From Streptomyces rubradiris (GTDB lineage: Bacteria > Actinomycetota > Actinomycetes > Streptomycetales > Streptomycetaceae): a DNA stretch of 64,000 nucleotides. Numbering within the stretch: position 1 is the stretch's first letter; each line of letters begins with the position of its first letter. The position numbers were made by a program, and so were the translations under genes. Positions 15,703 to 23,731 of this stretch are shown here, piece by piece. Under the pieces are notes generated by a model that was not told the origin of the DNA, ran no database searches, and was given only the letters and a program-made list of their open reading frames with translations. The DNA is taken from NCBI RefSeq assembly GCF_016860525.1, contig NZ_BNEA01000015.1:1798001-1862000 (forward strand), written 5' to 3'.

Positions 15703-16071
15703 GTCCGCTGCCTCCTTGCCCGGCGCCCGAGTCGTACCGGGCGCTGCCGCGTCGGTGGCGGCGCCCGGCTGTCCTGCTGCGGCCGGACGGCTCCGGCCTG
15801 TGCAATCACGCTAGGCGCGGGGCGGGGGCGGACGGATCGGCGCACGGGTGGAGTGACGGGTGGAGATTCACAGGACAGGCACCGGCGCCTTCTCCACCGA
15901 GAGGCCTAGCCGGGACCTAGCCCTGTGGGTGGAGACGGTCGGCCGGTGCCGGACGGCGGTGAGGCGGCCGGTGCCGGACGGCCGTGAGGCGGCCGGTGCC
16001 GGACGGCCCTGAGGTGGCCGATGCCGGACGGCCCTGAGGTGGCCGGGCGGGGTGGAGGGGCCGCTCAGCAC
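15703..16071. other. Gene-free interval with minisatellite, 369 bp
   Basis: The interval lies upstream of the VC0807-like gene and downstream of the BrkB gene, both on minus. Apart from a four-copy 25-bp tandem repeat at 15941-16040, I see no gene and no clear terminator. Confidence 0.5.
15941..16040. repeat. Four tandem 25-bp units, intergenic
   Basis: Four copies at 15941, 15966, 15991 and 16016, each starting GGCCGGTGCCGGACGG (GGCCGATG in the last), differing at two or three positions. A partial fifth start follows. The unit is not a multiple of three, consistent with non-coding DNA, and lies about 30 bases past the BrkB stop. Confidence 0.93.
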
Positions 16072-17583
16072 TCACCACTCGGGACGCGCCGTACTCCTGC
16101 CGTCCCCACCACCGTCCGCGGTGCCGCTGCCGTTGATGCTGCCGCTGCCGCTGCCGTTGCGGCCCCCGTTCCAGTACTCCCCGCCACCGGCACCATCGTT
16201 GCCCCCGCCCCAGTACCCCCCGGGCCCGCCGAAGCCACCGCTCCCGGTGCCCCCGTTGCCATCCCCGAAGCCACCATCCCCGCCGAAGCCACCGCCCCCG
16301 CCGAAGCCACCTGTGCCCCCACCGGCCCCGCCGGGCCCCCCACTGCCCCCGGGCCCCCCACTGCCCGCGCCGCCCTCAGGGCCCCCGCCGCTCCCGTTCT
16401 CCCCGTTTCCCTTCGCGTTCCCGTGTCCACTCCCGGTCCCGTCCCCGTTGCCGTTCTTCCGGTGCGCGTGATGGGGATTGCGCGCATGGCTGCGCAGGCG
16501 TGCCGTCACGTCTTCCGGAGGGAGGAAGCGGGACCACCGCTCGGGGAACTCGGAGGGCATGTCGGGGTCGTCCGGGTCGGCCTCGCGGGCCGCCGCCGCG
16601 GCGCGGGCCACGTACTCGGCGACCTGTGCCTCCCGCATCCGCTCGTTGGCCTCGCGGGCGGCAGCCGTGGCCGCGGCCGGCCAGACGCGGTCGATGGCCG
16701 CGTTCACGGCCGCGCCGACGAGCACCGCGAAGGCGCCCACCCCGATCCACAGCAGGACCGCGACCGCGGCGGCGAGGGAACCGTAGATCGTGGCGCCCTC
16801 GATGGTGTACATGAGGTAGATGCGCAGCAGGAAGCTGCCCAGGACCCACATCGCGAGGGCGACCAGCGCGCCGGGCACGTCCTCGATCCACGGGGAGCGG
16901 ACCGGCACCGAGACGTGGTACAGCGTCGTCAGGAAGGCGATGGACAGGACGATCACGACCGGCCAGTACAGAACCTGGACGACCGTCGCCGACCAGGGCA
17001 CGATCCGGACCACCGCGTCCGGCCCGGCCACCATCAGCGGCAGCGCCACCGAGCCGATCAGCAGCGCCACGATGAACAGCAGGAACGCCATGATGCGGGT
17101 CTTGACGATGCCCCGGACGCCGTCGAGCCCGTACATGACGGTGATGGTGTCGATGAAGACGTTCACCGCACGCGAACCCGACCACAGGGCGAACAGGAAG
17201 CCTATGGAGATGACATCGGGCCGGCCGCCCTTCATCACGTCGTGCAGGATCGGCTCGGCGATCTCCTTGACGCCCTTGTCGGACAGCACCGTGCGCGACG
17301 CGTCGAGGAGATTGGTCTCAAGGCTGTGGATGGTGTCCGCGCCGGTCCAGTCGTCGACGTAGCCGAGCAGGCCGATCAGGCTCAGCAGCAGCGGCGGCAC
17401 GGACAGCAGCGTGAAGAACGCCGCCTCCGCCGCCAGACCGAGGATGCGGTACTCCATGCAGGAGTTGACGGTGTCCTTGAGCAACAGCCAGGCAGTCCTG
17501 CGCTTGGAGACGTTCCGGTAGAGAGCTCTGGCCCGGTGGAAGCGGCCGGCCGGGCGCTCGGGGGTTTCACTTGCTGGCTGCAC
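16072..17583 (-). CDS. YihY/BrkB-type inner membrane protein with a glycine-rich tail
   Basis: The 503-aa product has the YihY/virulence factor BrkB core: AAEAAFFTLLSVPPLLLSLIGLLGYV as the first helix, LFALWSGSRAVNVFIDTI, IVALLIGSVALPLMVAG, VVIVLSIAFLTTLYHVSVP, and a late GATIYGSLAAAVAVLLWIG segment; six membrane helices in all. After about residue 330 the sequence turns hydrophilic, and the last 130 residues are extremely Gly-rich with scattered Phe, Tyr, Trp and Asn. The core family is of unsettled function (RNase BN naming is historical). The GTG at 17583 is chosen as the furthest sensible start; there is little ribosome-site support. Divergent from the acyl-CoA dehydrogenase. The tail length is unusual for the family. 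Confidence 0.87.
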   Translation of the reverse strand: MQPASETPERPAGRFHRARALYRNVSKRRTAWLLLKDTVNSCMEYRILGLAAEAAFFTLLSVPPLLLSLIGLLGYVDDWTGADTIHSLETNLLDASRTVLSDKGVKEIAEPILHDVMKGGRPDVISIGFLFALWSGSRAVNVFIDTITVMYGLDGVRGIVKTRIMAFLLFIVALLIGSVALPLMVAGPDAVVRIVPWSATVVQVLYWPVVIVLSIAFLTTLYHVSVPVRSPWIEDVPGALVALAMWVLGSFLLRIYLMYTIEGATIYGSLAAAVAVLLWIGVGAFAVLVGAAVNAAIDRVWPAAATAAAREANERMREAQVAEYVARAAAAAREADPDDPDMPSEFPERWSRFLPPEDVTARLRSHARNPHHAHRKNGNGDGTGSGHGNAKGNGENGSGGGPEGGAGSGGPGGSGGPGGAGGGTGGFGGGGGFGGDGGFGDGNGGTGSGGFGGPGGYWGGGNDGAGGGEYWNGGRNGSGSGSINGSGTADGGGDGRSTARPEW

Positions 17584-17758
17584 GACCCAAAGGTATCGGC
17601 AGCACGGGACCGCCCTCACCTTCCGGGGCCCGCGATCGGTTCCATGGGGTGGGGTGAGGCGGTTCCGGCCCGCCGCGCGGCTCCGGTGTGTCACTCTGGA
17701 AGCCGAGACCAGCACTCCGGAAGCCATCACCTCGGCCTTCCCGGGTAGGTTCCCCGTC

Positions 17759-19396
17759 ATGGCAGGCATCCCCACCCACACCGTGACCAACCAGCCGCCG
17801 CCGCTGGTCGGCTACGACGTCTTCACCACCGACCGCGCCCTCGCCGAGGCCGTCGGCCGGTACACCGGCGCGGACGTCCTGGAGGAAGTGCGCGCGGAGC
17901 TGTCCGCGCTGGGCCGGGCGGTGGGTTCGGCGCAGGTGCAGGAGTGGGCGGTGCGGGCGGACGGGCATCCGCCCCGGCTGCGCAGCCACGACCGGTACGG
18001 CCACCGGATCGACGAGGTGGAGTTCGACCCGGCCTGGCACCGGCTGCTCGGCAAGGGGGTCTCGGCCGGGCTGGCCGGCGGCGCCTGGACACGGCCCTCC
18101 GGGCACGTGCGCCGGGCGGCCGGGTTCCTGGTGTGGACACAGGCCGAGGCGGGCACCTGCTGTCCGCTGTCGATGACGCACGCGGCCGTGCCCGCGCTGC
18201 GCGCCGACGCGGAGCTGGCCGCCGAGTGGGAGCCCCGGCTGGCGTCCACCGTCTACGACCCGCGGCTGCGGGTGGCCGGACAGAAGCCCGGGGCGCTGTT
18301 CGGGATGGGGATGACGGAGAAGCAGGGCGGCAGCGACGTCCGCGCCAACACGACCGCCGCCCGGCCGCTCGCGGAGGCGGGCACGTATCTGCTGACCGGG
18401 CACAAGTGGTTCTGCTCGGCGCCGATGTCGGACGCGTTCCTGGTGCTCGCGCAGGCGCCGGGCGGGCTGACCTGCTTCCTGGTGCCGCGCGTCCTGCCGG
18501 ACGGCTCTCGCAACGTCTTCCTGATCCAGCGGCTGAAGGACAAGCTGGGCAACCGCTCCAACGCCTCCGCCGAGGTCGAGTTCGACGGCACCTGGGCGCG
18601 CCGGGTCGGCGAGGAGGGGCAGGGCGTGCGCGTGATCATCGGGATGGTCGCCGCGACCCGGCTGGACTGCGCGCTCGGCTCGGCGGGCCTGATGCGGCAG
18701 GCGGTGGCCCAGGCGGTGCACCACTGCGCGTACCGGGAGGCGTTCGGCGGGAAGCTGATCGACAAGCCGCTGATGCGCAACGTGCTCGCCGATCTGGCGC
18801 TGGAGTCGGAGGCGGCGACGGCGCTCGCGCTGCGGCTCGCCGCGGCCTGCGACGACGGCGGTGAGCAGGAGCGGGCGTTCCTGCGGCTGGCGGTGCCGGC
18901 CGCCAAGTACTGGATCACCAAGCGGTGCGCGCCGGTGGCCGTGGAGGCGGCCGAGTGCCTGGGCGGCAACGGGTACGTCGAGGAGTCCGGCCTGCCCCGG
19001 CTGGTGCGGGAGTCGCCGCTGAACTCCATCTGGGAGGGCGCTGGGAACGTGCAGGCGCTGGACGTGCTGCGGGCGCTGCGCCGGGAGCCGGGCGCGCTGG
19101 ACGCCTGCCTGACCGAGATCGGCCGGGCGCACGGCGCGGACCACCGGCTGGACCGGGCGGTGAAGGACCTGTTCACCGAACTCGCGGATCTGGAGGGTGT
19201 CGAGGGACGGGCCCGGCGGCTGGTGGAGCGGCTCGCGCTGGTGCTCCAGGGTTCTCTGCTGGTACGGCACGCGCCGCCGGAGGTGGCCGACGCCTTCTGC
19301 GCGTCCCGCCTGGGCGGCGACCACGGCGCGTCCTTCGGCACCCTGCCGGCGGGCCTGGACCTGGAGTCGGTGGTCGAGCGGGCGCGGCCGGCCTGA
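17759..19396 (+). CDS. Acyl-CoA dehydrogenase family protein, AidB-like
   Basis: The 545-aa flavoprotein has the acyl-CoA dehydrogenase motifs FGMGMTEKQGGSDVRANTT, YLLTGHKWFCSAPMSDAFLVLAQ, FLIQRLKDKLGNRSNASAEVEFDG, and a late ECLGGNGYVEESGLPRLVRESPLNSIWEG. The last string with an Arg-Glu pair and extra C-terminal domain points to the AidB branch, whose Escherichia coli member binds DNA and has weak isovaleryl-CoA activity. It is cytosolic and FAD-dependent. ATG at 17759 fits the family start (about 20 residues before PPPLVGYDVF). No electron-transfer flavoprotein gene is adjacent. Whether it serves fatty or branched acid breakdown, or alkylation protection, cannot be told. Confidence 0.9.
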   Translation: MAGIPTHTVTNQPPPLVGYDVFTTDRALAEAVGRYTGADVLEEVRAELSALGRAVGSAQVQEWAVRADGHPPRLRSHDRYGHRIDEVEFDPAWHRLLGKGVSAGLAGGAWTRPSGHVRRAAGFLVWTQAEAGTCCPLSMTHAAVPALRADAELAAEWEPRLASTVYDPRLRVAGQKPGALFGMGMTEKQGGSDVRANTTAARPLAEAGTYLLTGHKWFCSAPMSDAFLVLAQAPGGLTCFLVPRVLPDGSRNVFLIQRLKDKLGNRSNASAEVEFDGTWARRVGEEGQGVRVIIGMVAATRLDCALGSAGLMRQAVAQAVHHCAYREAFGGKLIDKPLMRNVLADLALESEAATALALRLAAACDDGGEQERAFLRLAVPAAKYWITKRCAPVAVEAAECLGGNGYVEESGLPRLVRESPLNSIWEGAGNVQALDVLRALRREPGALDACLTEIGRAHGADHRLDRAVKDLFTELADLEGVEGRARRLVERLALVLQGSLLVRHAPPEVADAFCASRLGGDHGASFGTLPAGLDLESVVERARPA

Positions 19397-19448
19397 CCCC
19401 CGGACACCGCCACGCTCCGCTGTCGCCCGGCGCCGAACGTTCCGGCTG

Positions 19449-19529
19449 CCGCCGGACACCGCCACGACCCAGCTACCGCCGGACACCGCCACGACCCAGC
19501 TACCGCCGGACACCGCCACGACCCAGCTG
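19449..19529. repeat. Three tandem 27-bp units, intergenic
   Basis: Copies start at 19449, 19476 and 19503, each beginning CCGCCGGACACCGCCACGAC. The first two are identical and the third differs at the last base. More divergent copies flank both sides. They start about 50 bases past the acyl-CoA dehydrogenase stop. Confidence 0.9.
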
Positions 19530-19774
19530 CCGTCGGCCACGGCCACGCCACGCCGCGACCGGAAACCGTCCGCCACGCCACCGCCCGCCGGGCACCGTCA
19601 CGTTCCGGCGGCGGCCGGGCTCCCTCACGCACCGGCTGTCACCGGTCGGGCCTCGTCGGCAAGGGGTGGTGCTGCGCCGACACGGCACCACCCCCACCGC
19701 ACGGGCTCGACGAGCCCCGGCGGACGCGCAGCGCGTCGTGGTCAAGTCTCGGCCGCCGCCCGGTGGTTCACCAG

Positions 19775-19792
19775 GGTTGCAAGGGGTTGCAA
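19775..19792. promoter_or_regulatory. Paired TTGCAA sites upstream of the GAF regulator
   Basis: GGTTGCAAGGGGTTGCAA holds two copies of GGTTGCAA exactly 10 bp apart, so they face the same side of the helix. Each TTGCAA is itself a palindrome. They lie about 130 bases before the regulator start and are a candidate autoregulatory site. Confidence 0.4.
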
Positions 19793-19924
19793 CTTTTGGG
19801 GGCACATGCGCGGAGTCTGTGCCTCCGCCAAGAGCTGAGCGGCACTATGTGAGGACAGTCGGACCGGAAACCGCCGCCCGGACGGCTTGACAAGAGTGTT
19901 CGATGCCTTTCCGGGAGGACCGCA

Positions 19925-21235
19925 GTGGGGAACCCGCCGATGAATCTGGTGCGTCTGGCCGCGCGGGACGCGGCGCAGGCGGCGCGGGTGCTGAACGAGG
20001 TGCGCGAGGCCGCGCTCGCCGGGCGACGTGCGCGGATCGCGCCCCGGCCGGTGATCGAACAGTCGTGGGACCGGGTGCTGCGCAGCGGTGTCGACCCCGA
20101 ACGCGACGTCCGGTCCGGGCTGTTGCCCGCCGACGAGGTACGGCGACGACGGGAGGAGTCTCCGCTGCGGCAGGTCCTGCCGGTGCTCCGGGAGGGGCTT
20201 CTTTCGGTCGCGGACGTGGCGCAGCACATCATGGTCGTCGCGGACGCCGACGGCCGGGTGCTGTGGCGGGAGGGCGCCTCTCCGGTGCTGCGCAAGGCCG
20301 ACGGCCTGGGGTTCGAGGTCGGCGCGGACTGGCGGGAGGACGTCGTCGGCACCAACGGGGTGGGCACGCCCGCGGTGGTACGGCGGCCCGTCCAGGTGTT
20401 CGCCGCCGAGCACTTCGTACGGTCGCACACGTCCTGGACCTGTACGGGCGCGCCGATCACCGATCCGCGGGACGGCCGGCTGCTCGGTGTGGTGGACGTC
20501 AGCGGCCCGTTGGAGACGATGCATCCGGCCACCCTGGCCTGGGTGGACTCGGTGGCCAAGCTGGCCGAGGCCCGGCTGCGGGAGCTGCACCTGGCGTCGC
20601 TGGAGCGGCTGCGGGCGGTGGCGGCGCCGGTGCTGGCCCGGCTGCCGGGGCGGGCGGTGGTGGTGGACCGGGACGGCTGGGCGGCGGCGGTGACCGGGAT
20701 GCCGTACGTGCGGCGGGTGACGCTGCCCAAGTCGCTCGCGCCGGGCCACCGCCTGTTTGCCTCGCTGGGTGCGTGCACGGTGGAACCGCTGGCCGGGGGG
20801 TGGCTGCTGCGGGCGGAGGACCGGCCTGCCGCCCCGGACGCGTGCCGGATCGTGCTGGACCTCGCCGGGCGGGACCGGCGCACGGTCACGGTCACCGGCG
20901 CGTCGGGTTCCTGGTCACGGGAGTTGAGCCCGCGCCACGCGGAACTGCTGTTCCTGCTCGCCGAACACCGCTCCGGGCGCGGGGCGGCGGAGCTGGCCGG
21001 GGACCTGTTCGGCGACCCCTCCCGGACGGTGACCGTACGGGCGGAGATGTCCAGGGTCCGGCGGTATCTCGGGGAACTCCTGCGGCATCGGCCGTATCGT
21101 TTCCGCGACGAAGCGGAAGTGACGGTCGTCCTGCCGGACAACCCGAGTGACCTGCTCCCGCAGTCGACGGCGCCGGCGGTGGTACGGAAACGGAACACCG
21201 GTCACGAAGGCCGCAGCGAGCGGCCCCCGGCGTAG
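19925..21235 (+). CDS. GAF-domain transcriptional regulator, AcoR-like without an AAA+ domain
   Basis: The 436-aa protein has an N-terminal helical region (PRPVIEQSWDRVLRSGVDPERD) and a GAF sensor (MVVADADGRVLWREG, LGFEVGADWREDVVGTNGVGTPAV, HTSWTCTGAPITDPRDGRLLGVVDVSG), the arrangement of sigma-54 activators such as AcoR. In place of the AAA+ ATPase it ends in a winged-helix-like region (LSPRHAELLFLLAEHRSGRGAAELAGDLFG, TVRAEMSRVRRYLGELL) resembling bacterial activation DNA-binding domains. Streptomycetes lack sigma-54, so this is an adapted activator. The GTG at 19925 has GGGAGG six bases before it. Such genes often govern aldehyde or alcohol dehydrogenases, but none is adjacent here. Confidence 0.88.
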   Translation: MGNPPMNLVRLAARDAAQAARVLNEVREAALAGRRARIAPRPVIEQSWDRVLRSGVDPERDVRSGLLPADEVRRRREESPLRQVLPVLREGLLSVADVAQHIMVVADADGRVLWREGASPVLRKADGLGFEVGADWREDVVGTNGVGTPAVVRRPVQVFAAEHFVRSHTSWTCTGAPITDPRDGRLLGVVDVSGPLETMHPATLAWVDSVAKLAEARLRELHLASLERLRAVAAPVLARLPGRAVVVDRDGWAAAVTGMPYVRRVTLPKSLAPGHRLFASLGACTVEPLAGGWLLRAEDRPAAPDACRIVLDLAGRDRRTVTVTGASGSWSRELSPRHAELLFLLAEHRSGRGAAELAGDLFGDPSRTVTVRAEMSRVRRYLGELLRHRPYRFRDEAEVTVVLPDNPSDLLPQSTAPAVVRKRNTGHEGRSERPPA

Positions 21236-21403
21236 TCCCCTCACGGTCCCCTCGTGTTCGCCACACAGTCCCCGCCTGGTCACCTCCGGTACCGGCCCCC
21301 ACCGGCCCGTTCCTGCCGTAGCATCCCGTACGGGCCGCACCATCTGTTCCTCGCGTCAACGTTCGGACCCTCGGGCGCAGTTGGCCGGGCCCCTGGAGGA
21401 GAG

Positions 21404-22735
21404 ATGAAGCATCGCGGCAGACACCGGCGGCGCAGGCGGGGCGCGGCCCTGCGTGCCGCCCTGACCGGGACCGCGCTGGCGCTCACCGCCGCCGCCACCC
21501 TGATCAGCACATCCCAGGCCGAGGTCGCCGAGGACCCCGGCGCGCTCACCCCGCTGACCTCCCCGGCGGACACCGGGCGACTGCGGCTCCAGGAGCGCCT
21601 GGTGCCCGGTCGCTCGCTGGACCGGCTCGCCGCGGCGATGGGCCGCCCGGTCGGCGTGGACGCCGTGCTGCGCGACGCCGACCGCCGGATGCGCGAGGCG
21701 GACGACTGCTCCGCCGACGACCGCGCGTCCCTGCCGGTCGCCCCCGCCCCCGCCCGCGCCTACTGCTGGGACCCGGCCGACACCGCGGGCGACTGGCGGC
21801 CGGTCTCGGTGACCACCTCCGGCGACGCCGGCGTCGACGGCGTGCGGGGCACCCACCGGGTGGTCCTGGCCGGCTGGACGCACAGCGACACGGCCGGCCG
21901 TCCCGGGGAACAGGGCCTCGCCCGGGTGGCCTTCGTGAACGCGGACGACCCCGCGCGCCTCTCCTACCGCTGGGTGCTCCCGGTGGTGCCGGTGGACGGC
22001 GGTCGCGACTACCGGGGCCTCGCCTCCGGCGTCTCGGGCATGGTCTGGCACAAGGACAAGCTGCTGGTCACCACCGCGTCCGGCGGTGCCGACGCGCTCT
22101 ACGTCTACGACCTCGACCGCATCCAGCGCACCACGGTCGACGCGCCCGCGATCGGCCGGGTGCCCGGCGGCTGGTCCGCGGCCGGCTACGACTACGTCCT
22201 GCCGGCGGTCGCCTCCTACCGCTTCGCCGCCGGGCGCTGCTCGGCCTCCGGGCCGCCCTGTCCCGGCGCGCTCGCCCTGGACCGCGGCACGGCACCCGAC
22301 AGCCTGGTGGCCGCGGAGTGGACCGCACCGGACGACGACCGGCGCGCGCGGCTGTGGCGGTACGCGTTCGACACCGACCCGGCGCGCCCGGGGCTGCTCG
22401 CCACGGACGGCACGGGTGGGGTGGACGCGGTGGAGGCGTACCGCACCCGGGCGGCCGGGATCCGGGGCGTGCTGTCGTACCGGGAGGCCGGGGCGGACCG
22501 GCCGTCCTGGTATGTGGGACGGCTGCGCGGTACGCAGGACGGGCGCGGCGGGCTGTGGCGGCAGGACACCCGGCGGACCCGGGAGACGCACTGCGGCGCC
22601 GACGCCTCGGACCGCTGCTGGGCGCGGGGCGCGGGCTCCCTGTCCTACTGGCGGGAGACCGGTGAGGTGTGGTCGCTGTCCGACCGCATGCTGTTCGCGC
22701 TGCCCCTGGCCGGCCTGGACCGCTCCCTGGACTGA
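21404..22735 (+). CDS. Secreted beta-propeller-like protein of unknown function
   Basis: The 443-aa precursor starts with a long Arg-rich n-region (MKHRGRHRRRRRGAALRAAL) and a hydrophobic stretch, cleaved near STSQA. The mature part contains several Trp/Tyr-rich strands (HRVVLAGWTHSDTAG, SYRWVLPVVPVDGGRDYRGL, GMVWHKDKLLVTTASGGADALYVYDL, IRGVLSYREAGADRPSWYVG) with paired cysteines (DDCSAD, AYCWD, GRCSASGPPC, HCGAD, DRCW). The spacing suggests an extracellular beta-propeller. Very similar exported proteins of unknown function are common in Streptomyces. GGAGG lies 5 bases before the ATG. It may be co-transcribed with the acetyltransferase downstream (88-base gap). Confidence 0.82.
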   Translation: MKHRGRHRRRRRGAALRAALTGTALALTAAATLISTSQAEVAEDPGALTPLTSPADTGRLRLQERLVPGRSLDRLAAAMGRPVGVDAVLRDADRRMREADDCSADDRASLPVAPAPARAYCWDPADTAGDWRPVSVTTSGDAGVDGVRGTHRVVLAGWTHSDTAGRPGEQGLARVAFVNADDPARLSYRWVLPVVPVDGGRDYRGLASGVSGMVWHKDKLLVTTASGGADALYVYDLDRIQRTTVDAPAIGRVPGGWSAAGYDYVLPAVASYRFAAGRCSASGPPCPGALALDRGTAPDSLVAAEWTAPDDDRRARLWRYAFDTDPARPGLLATDGTGGVDAVEAYRTRAAGIRGVLSYREAGADRPSWYVGRLRGTQDGRGGLWRQDTRRTRETHCGADASDRCWARGAGSLSYWRETGEVWSLSDRMLFALPLAGLDRSLD

Positions 22736-22822
22736 GCCGAGAGGTCCCCGCCCCGGGCCGGCCCCGGCTCTCCCCACCGCGCGCGTCGACAGACCAGGTG
22801 GCGGGATGGTTCCCTGGCCCGC

Positions 22823-23395
22823 ATGAGCAGCGTTCCTGTCACCACGTGGTCCCTGGAGCAGACGTCCCCGGCCGACCTCCTGCCCGCCGCCGCCCCCGAC
22901 GGCGACGTCCGGATCGTCCGCGCCGGGGTGCCCTCCCCCGAGTTCAGCCGGTTCCTGTACGCCTCGGTGGGCGGCGACATCCGCTGGACCGACCGGCTGG
23001 GCTGGACGTACGCGCGCTGGCAGGAGTACCTGGAGCGGCCCGGAGTGGAGACCTGGGTGGCCTACGACCGGGGCACCCCGGCCGGTTACGTGGAACTGGA
23101 GGCGCAGGACGACGGCGTGGTCGAGATCGTCTACTTCGGGCTGATCCCCGCCTTCCGCGGCCGGCGCATCGGCGGCCATCTGCTGGCCCACGGCACGGCC
23201 CGCGCCTGGGACCTGGCCGAGCGGTGGCCGGGCCGGACGCCGACCAAGCGGGTGTGGCTGCACACGTGCAGCAAGGACGGCGAGCACGCGATGGACAACT
23301 ATCTGCGGCGGGGCTTCAAGCTGTTCGACACCAAGGTGGAGCCGGAACCGGAGGTGGCCACACCGGGGCCGTGGCCCGGCGCATACCCCGCCTGA
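22823..23395 (+). CDS. GNAT-family N-acetyltransferase
   Basis: The 190-aa protein has a GNAT core: TWVAYDRGTPAGYVELEAQDDGVVEIVYFGLIPAFRGRRIGGHLLAHGTARAWDL, containing the acetyl-CoA loop R-G-R-R-I-G-G, then VWLHTCSKDGEHAMDNYLRRGFKLFD (both read in segments). It should transfer an acetyl group from acetyl-CoA to an unknown amine. The protein is cytosolic. No ribosome site is evident, which leaves the ATG at 22823 as a choice from length and family alignment. A conserved Streptomyces gene upstream of the sulfur block; I see no functional link to it. Confidence 0.88.
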   Translation: MSSVPVTTWSLEQTSPADLLPAAAPDGDVRIVRAGVPSPEFSRFLYASVGGDIRWTDRLGWTYARWQEYLERPGVETWVAYDRGTPAGYVELEAQDDGVVEIVYFGLIPAFRGRRIGGHLLAHGTARAWDLAERWPGRTPTKRVWLHTCSKDGEHAMDNYLRRGFKLFDTKVEPEPEVATPGPWPGAYPA

Positions 23396-23485
23396 CCTGC
23401 TGGGACAAGCCTTCCGGCGGCACATGTGAGCGACACCACCCCTGTTTCGCATTTCGAGACATCAATGTCCGGATGATGGACGAAG

Positions 23486-23500
23486 CTGGACTGTGTCCAG
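23486..23500. promoter_or_regulatory. Palindrome upstream of the sulfur operon leader
   Basis: CTGGACTGTGTCCAG is a perfect 6-bp inverted repeat with a 3-bp spacer, 22 bases before the leader peptide start. Position near a presumed promoter makes it a candidate operator for a sulfur regulator, or a short mRNA stem. Confidence 0.4.
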
Positions 23501-23522
23501 ATCGCCGTGACACGCTTCCGTC

Positions 23523-23606
23523 ATGTCCGGAACTGGAATTGCCTTGGTGAGTCGGCGGCACGTCGACCTCGGCCGCATGTCCAGCGCCATCTGTCCGGTG
23601 GGCTGA
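23523..23606 (+). CDS. Short leader peptide of the sulfur operon, ending in Cys
   Basis: This is a 27-codon frame reading MSGTGIALVSRRHVDLGRM then SSAICPVG and a stop. The RRHVDL...SAIC string matches the recurrent Streptomyces leader peptides found ahead of sulfur-assimilation and transport genes, recalled from annotated genomes. It starts 209 bases before sulfite reductase and has its single Cys three codons from the stop codon. No ribosome site precedes the ATG, so initiation may be leaderless. The natural reading is a cysteine-sensing attenuator: slow decoding of the Cys codon when cysteinyl-tRNA is scarce would change folding of the RNA downstream, where two mutually exclusive hairpins are present. 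Function is inferred; the peptide match is strong. Confidence 0.8.
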   Translation: MSGTGIALVSRRHVDLGRMSSAICPVG

Positions 23607-23656
23607 CGCCTCCCAGCACCGCCGCACACCCCGTTCCCCTTCCCCCAGCGCAACGC

Positions 23657-23690
23657 CGCGCACGCCTGCCCGCGTGCGCGCTTCTGCGCA
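23657..23690 (+). promoter_or_regulatory. Candidate attenuator: two mutually exclusive hairpins
   Basis: A 9-bp perfect stem (CGCGCACGC at 23657-23665 with 23672-23680) competes with a 5-bp stem (TGCGC at 23675-23679 with GCGCA at 23686-23690), because both use 23675-23679. The pair sits between the leader peptide stop and the sulfite reductase start. The first resembles a terminator, the second an antiterminator. Folding was judged by eye only. Confidence 0.5.
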
Positions 23691-23731
23691 GGTCAGAGCT
23701 GATTCCCACCGGTCCCGAAGGACGTAGAACC

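Larger units (their letters stand above)
19397..19924. other. Gene-free interval with minisatellite and TTGCAA repeats, 528 bp
   Basis: Between the acyl-CoA dehydrogenase and the GAF regulator I see no supported gene. Frames open through the repeat zone encode only short reiterated peptides. The interval carries a three-copy 27-bp repeat and, nearer the regulator, paired TTGCAA sites. Confidence 0.5.

Noticed and set aside
16021..17748. A 575-codon plus-strand frame opposite the BrkB gene
   Set aside because: Arg, Asp and Gly-rich with no family features; the minus-strand membrane protein is clear.
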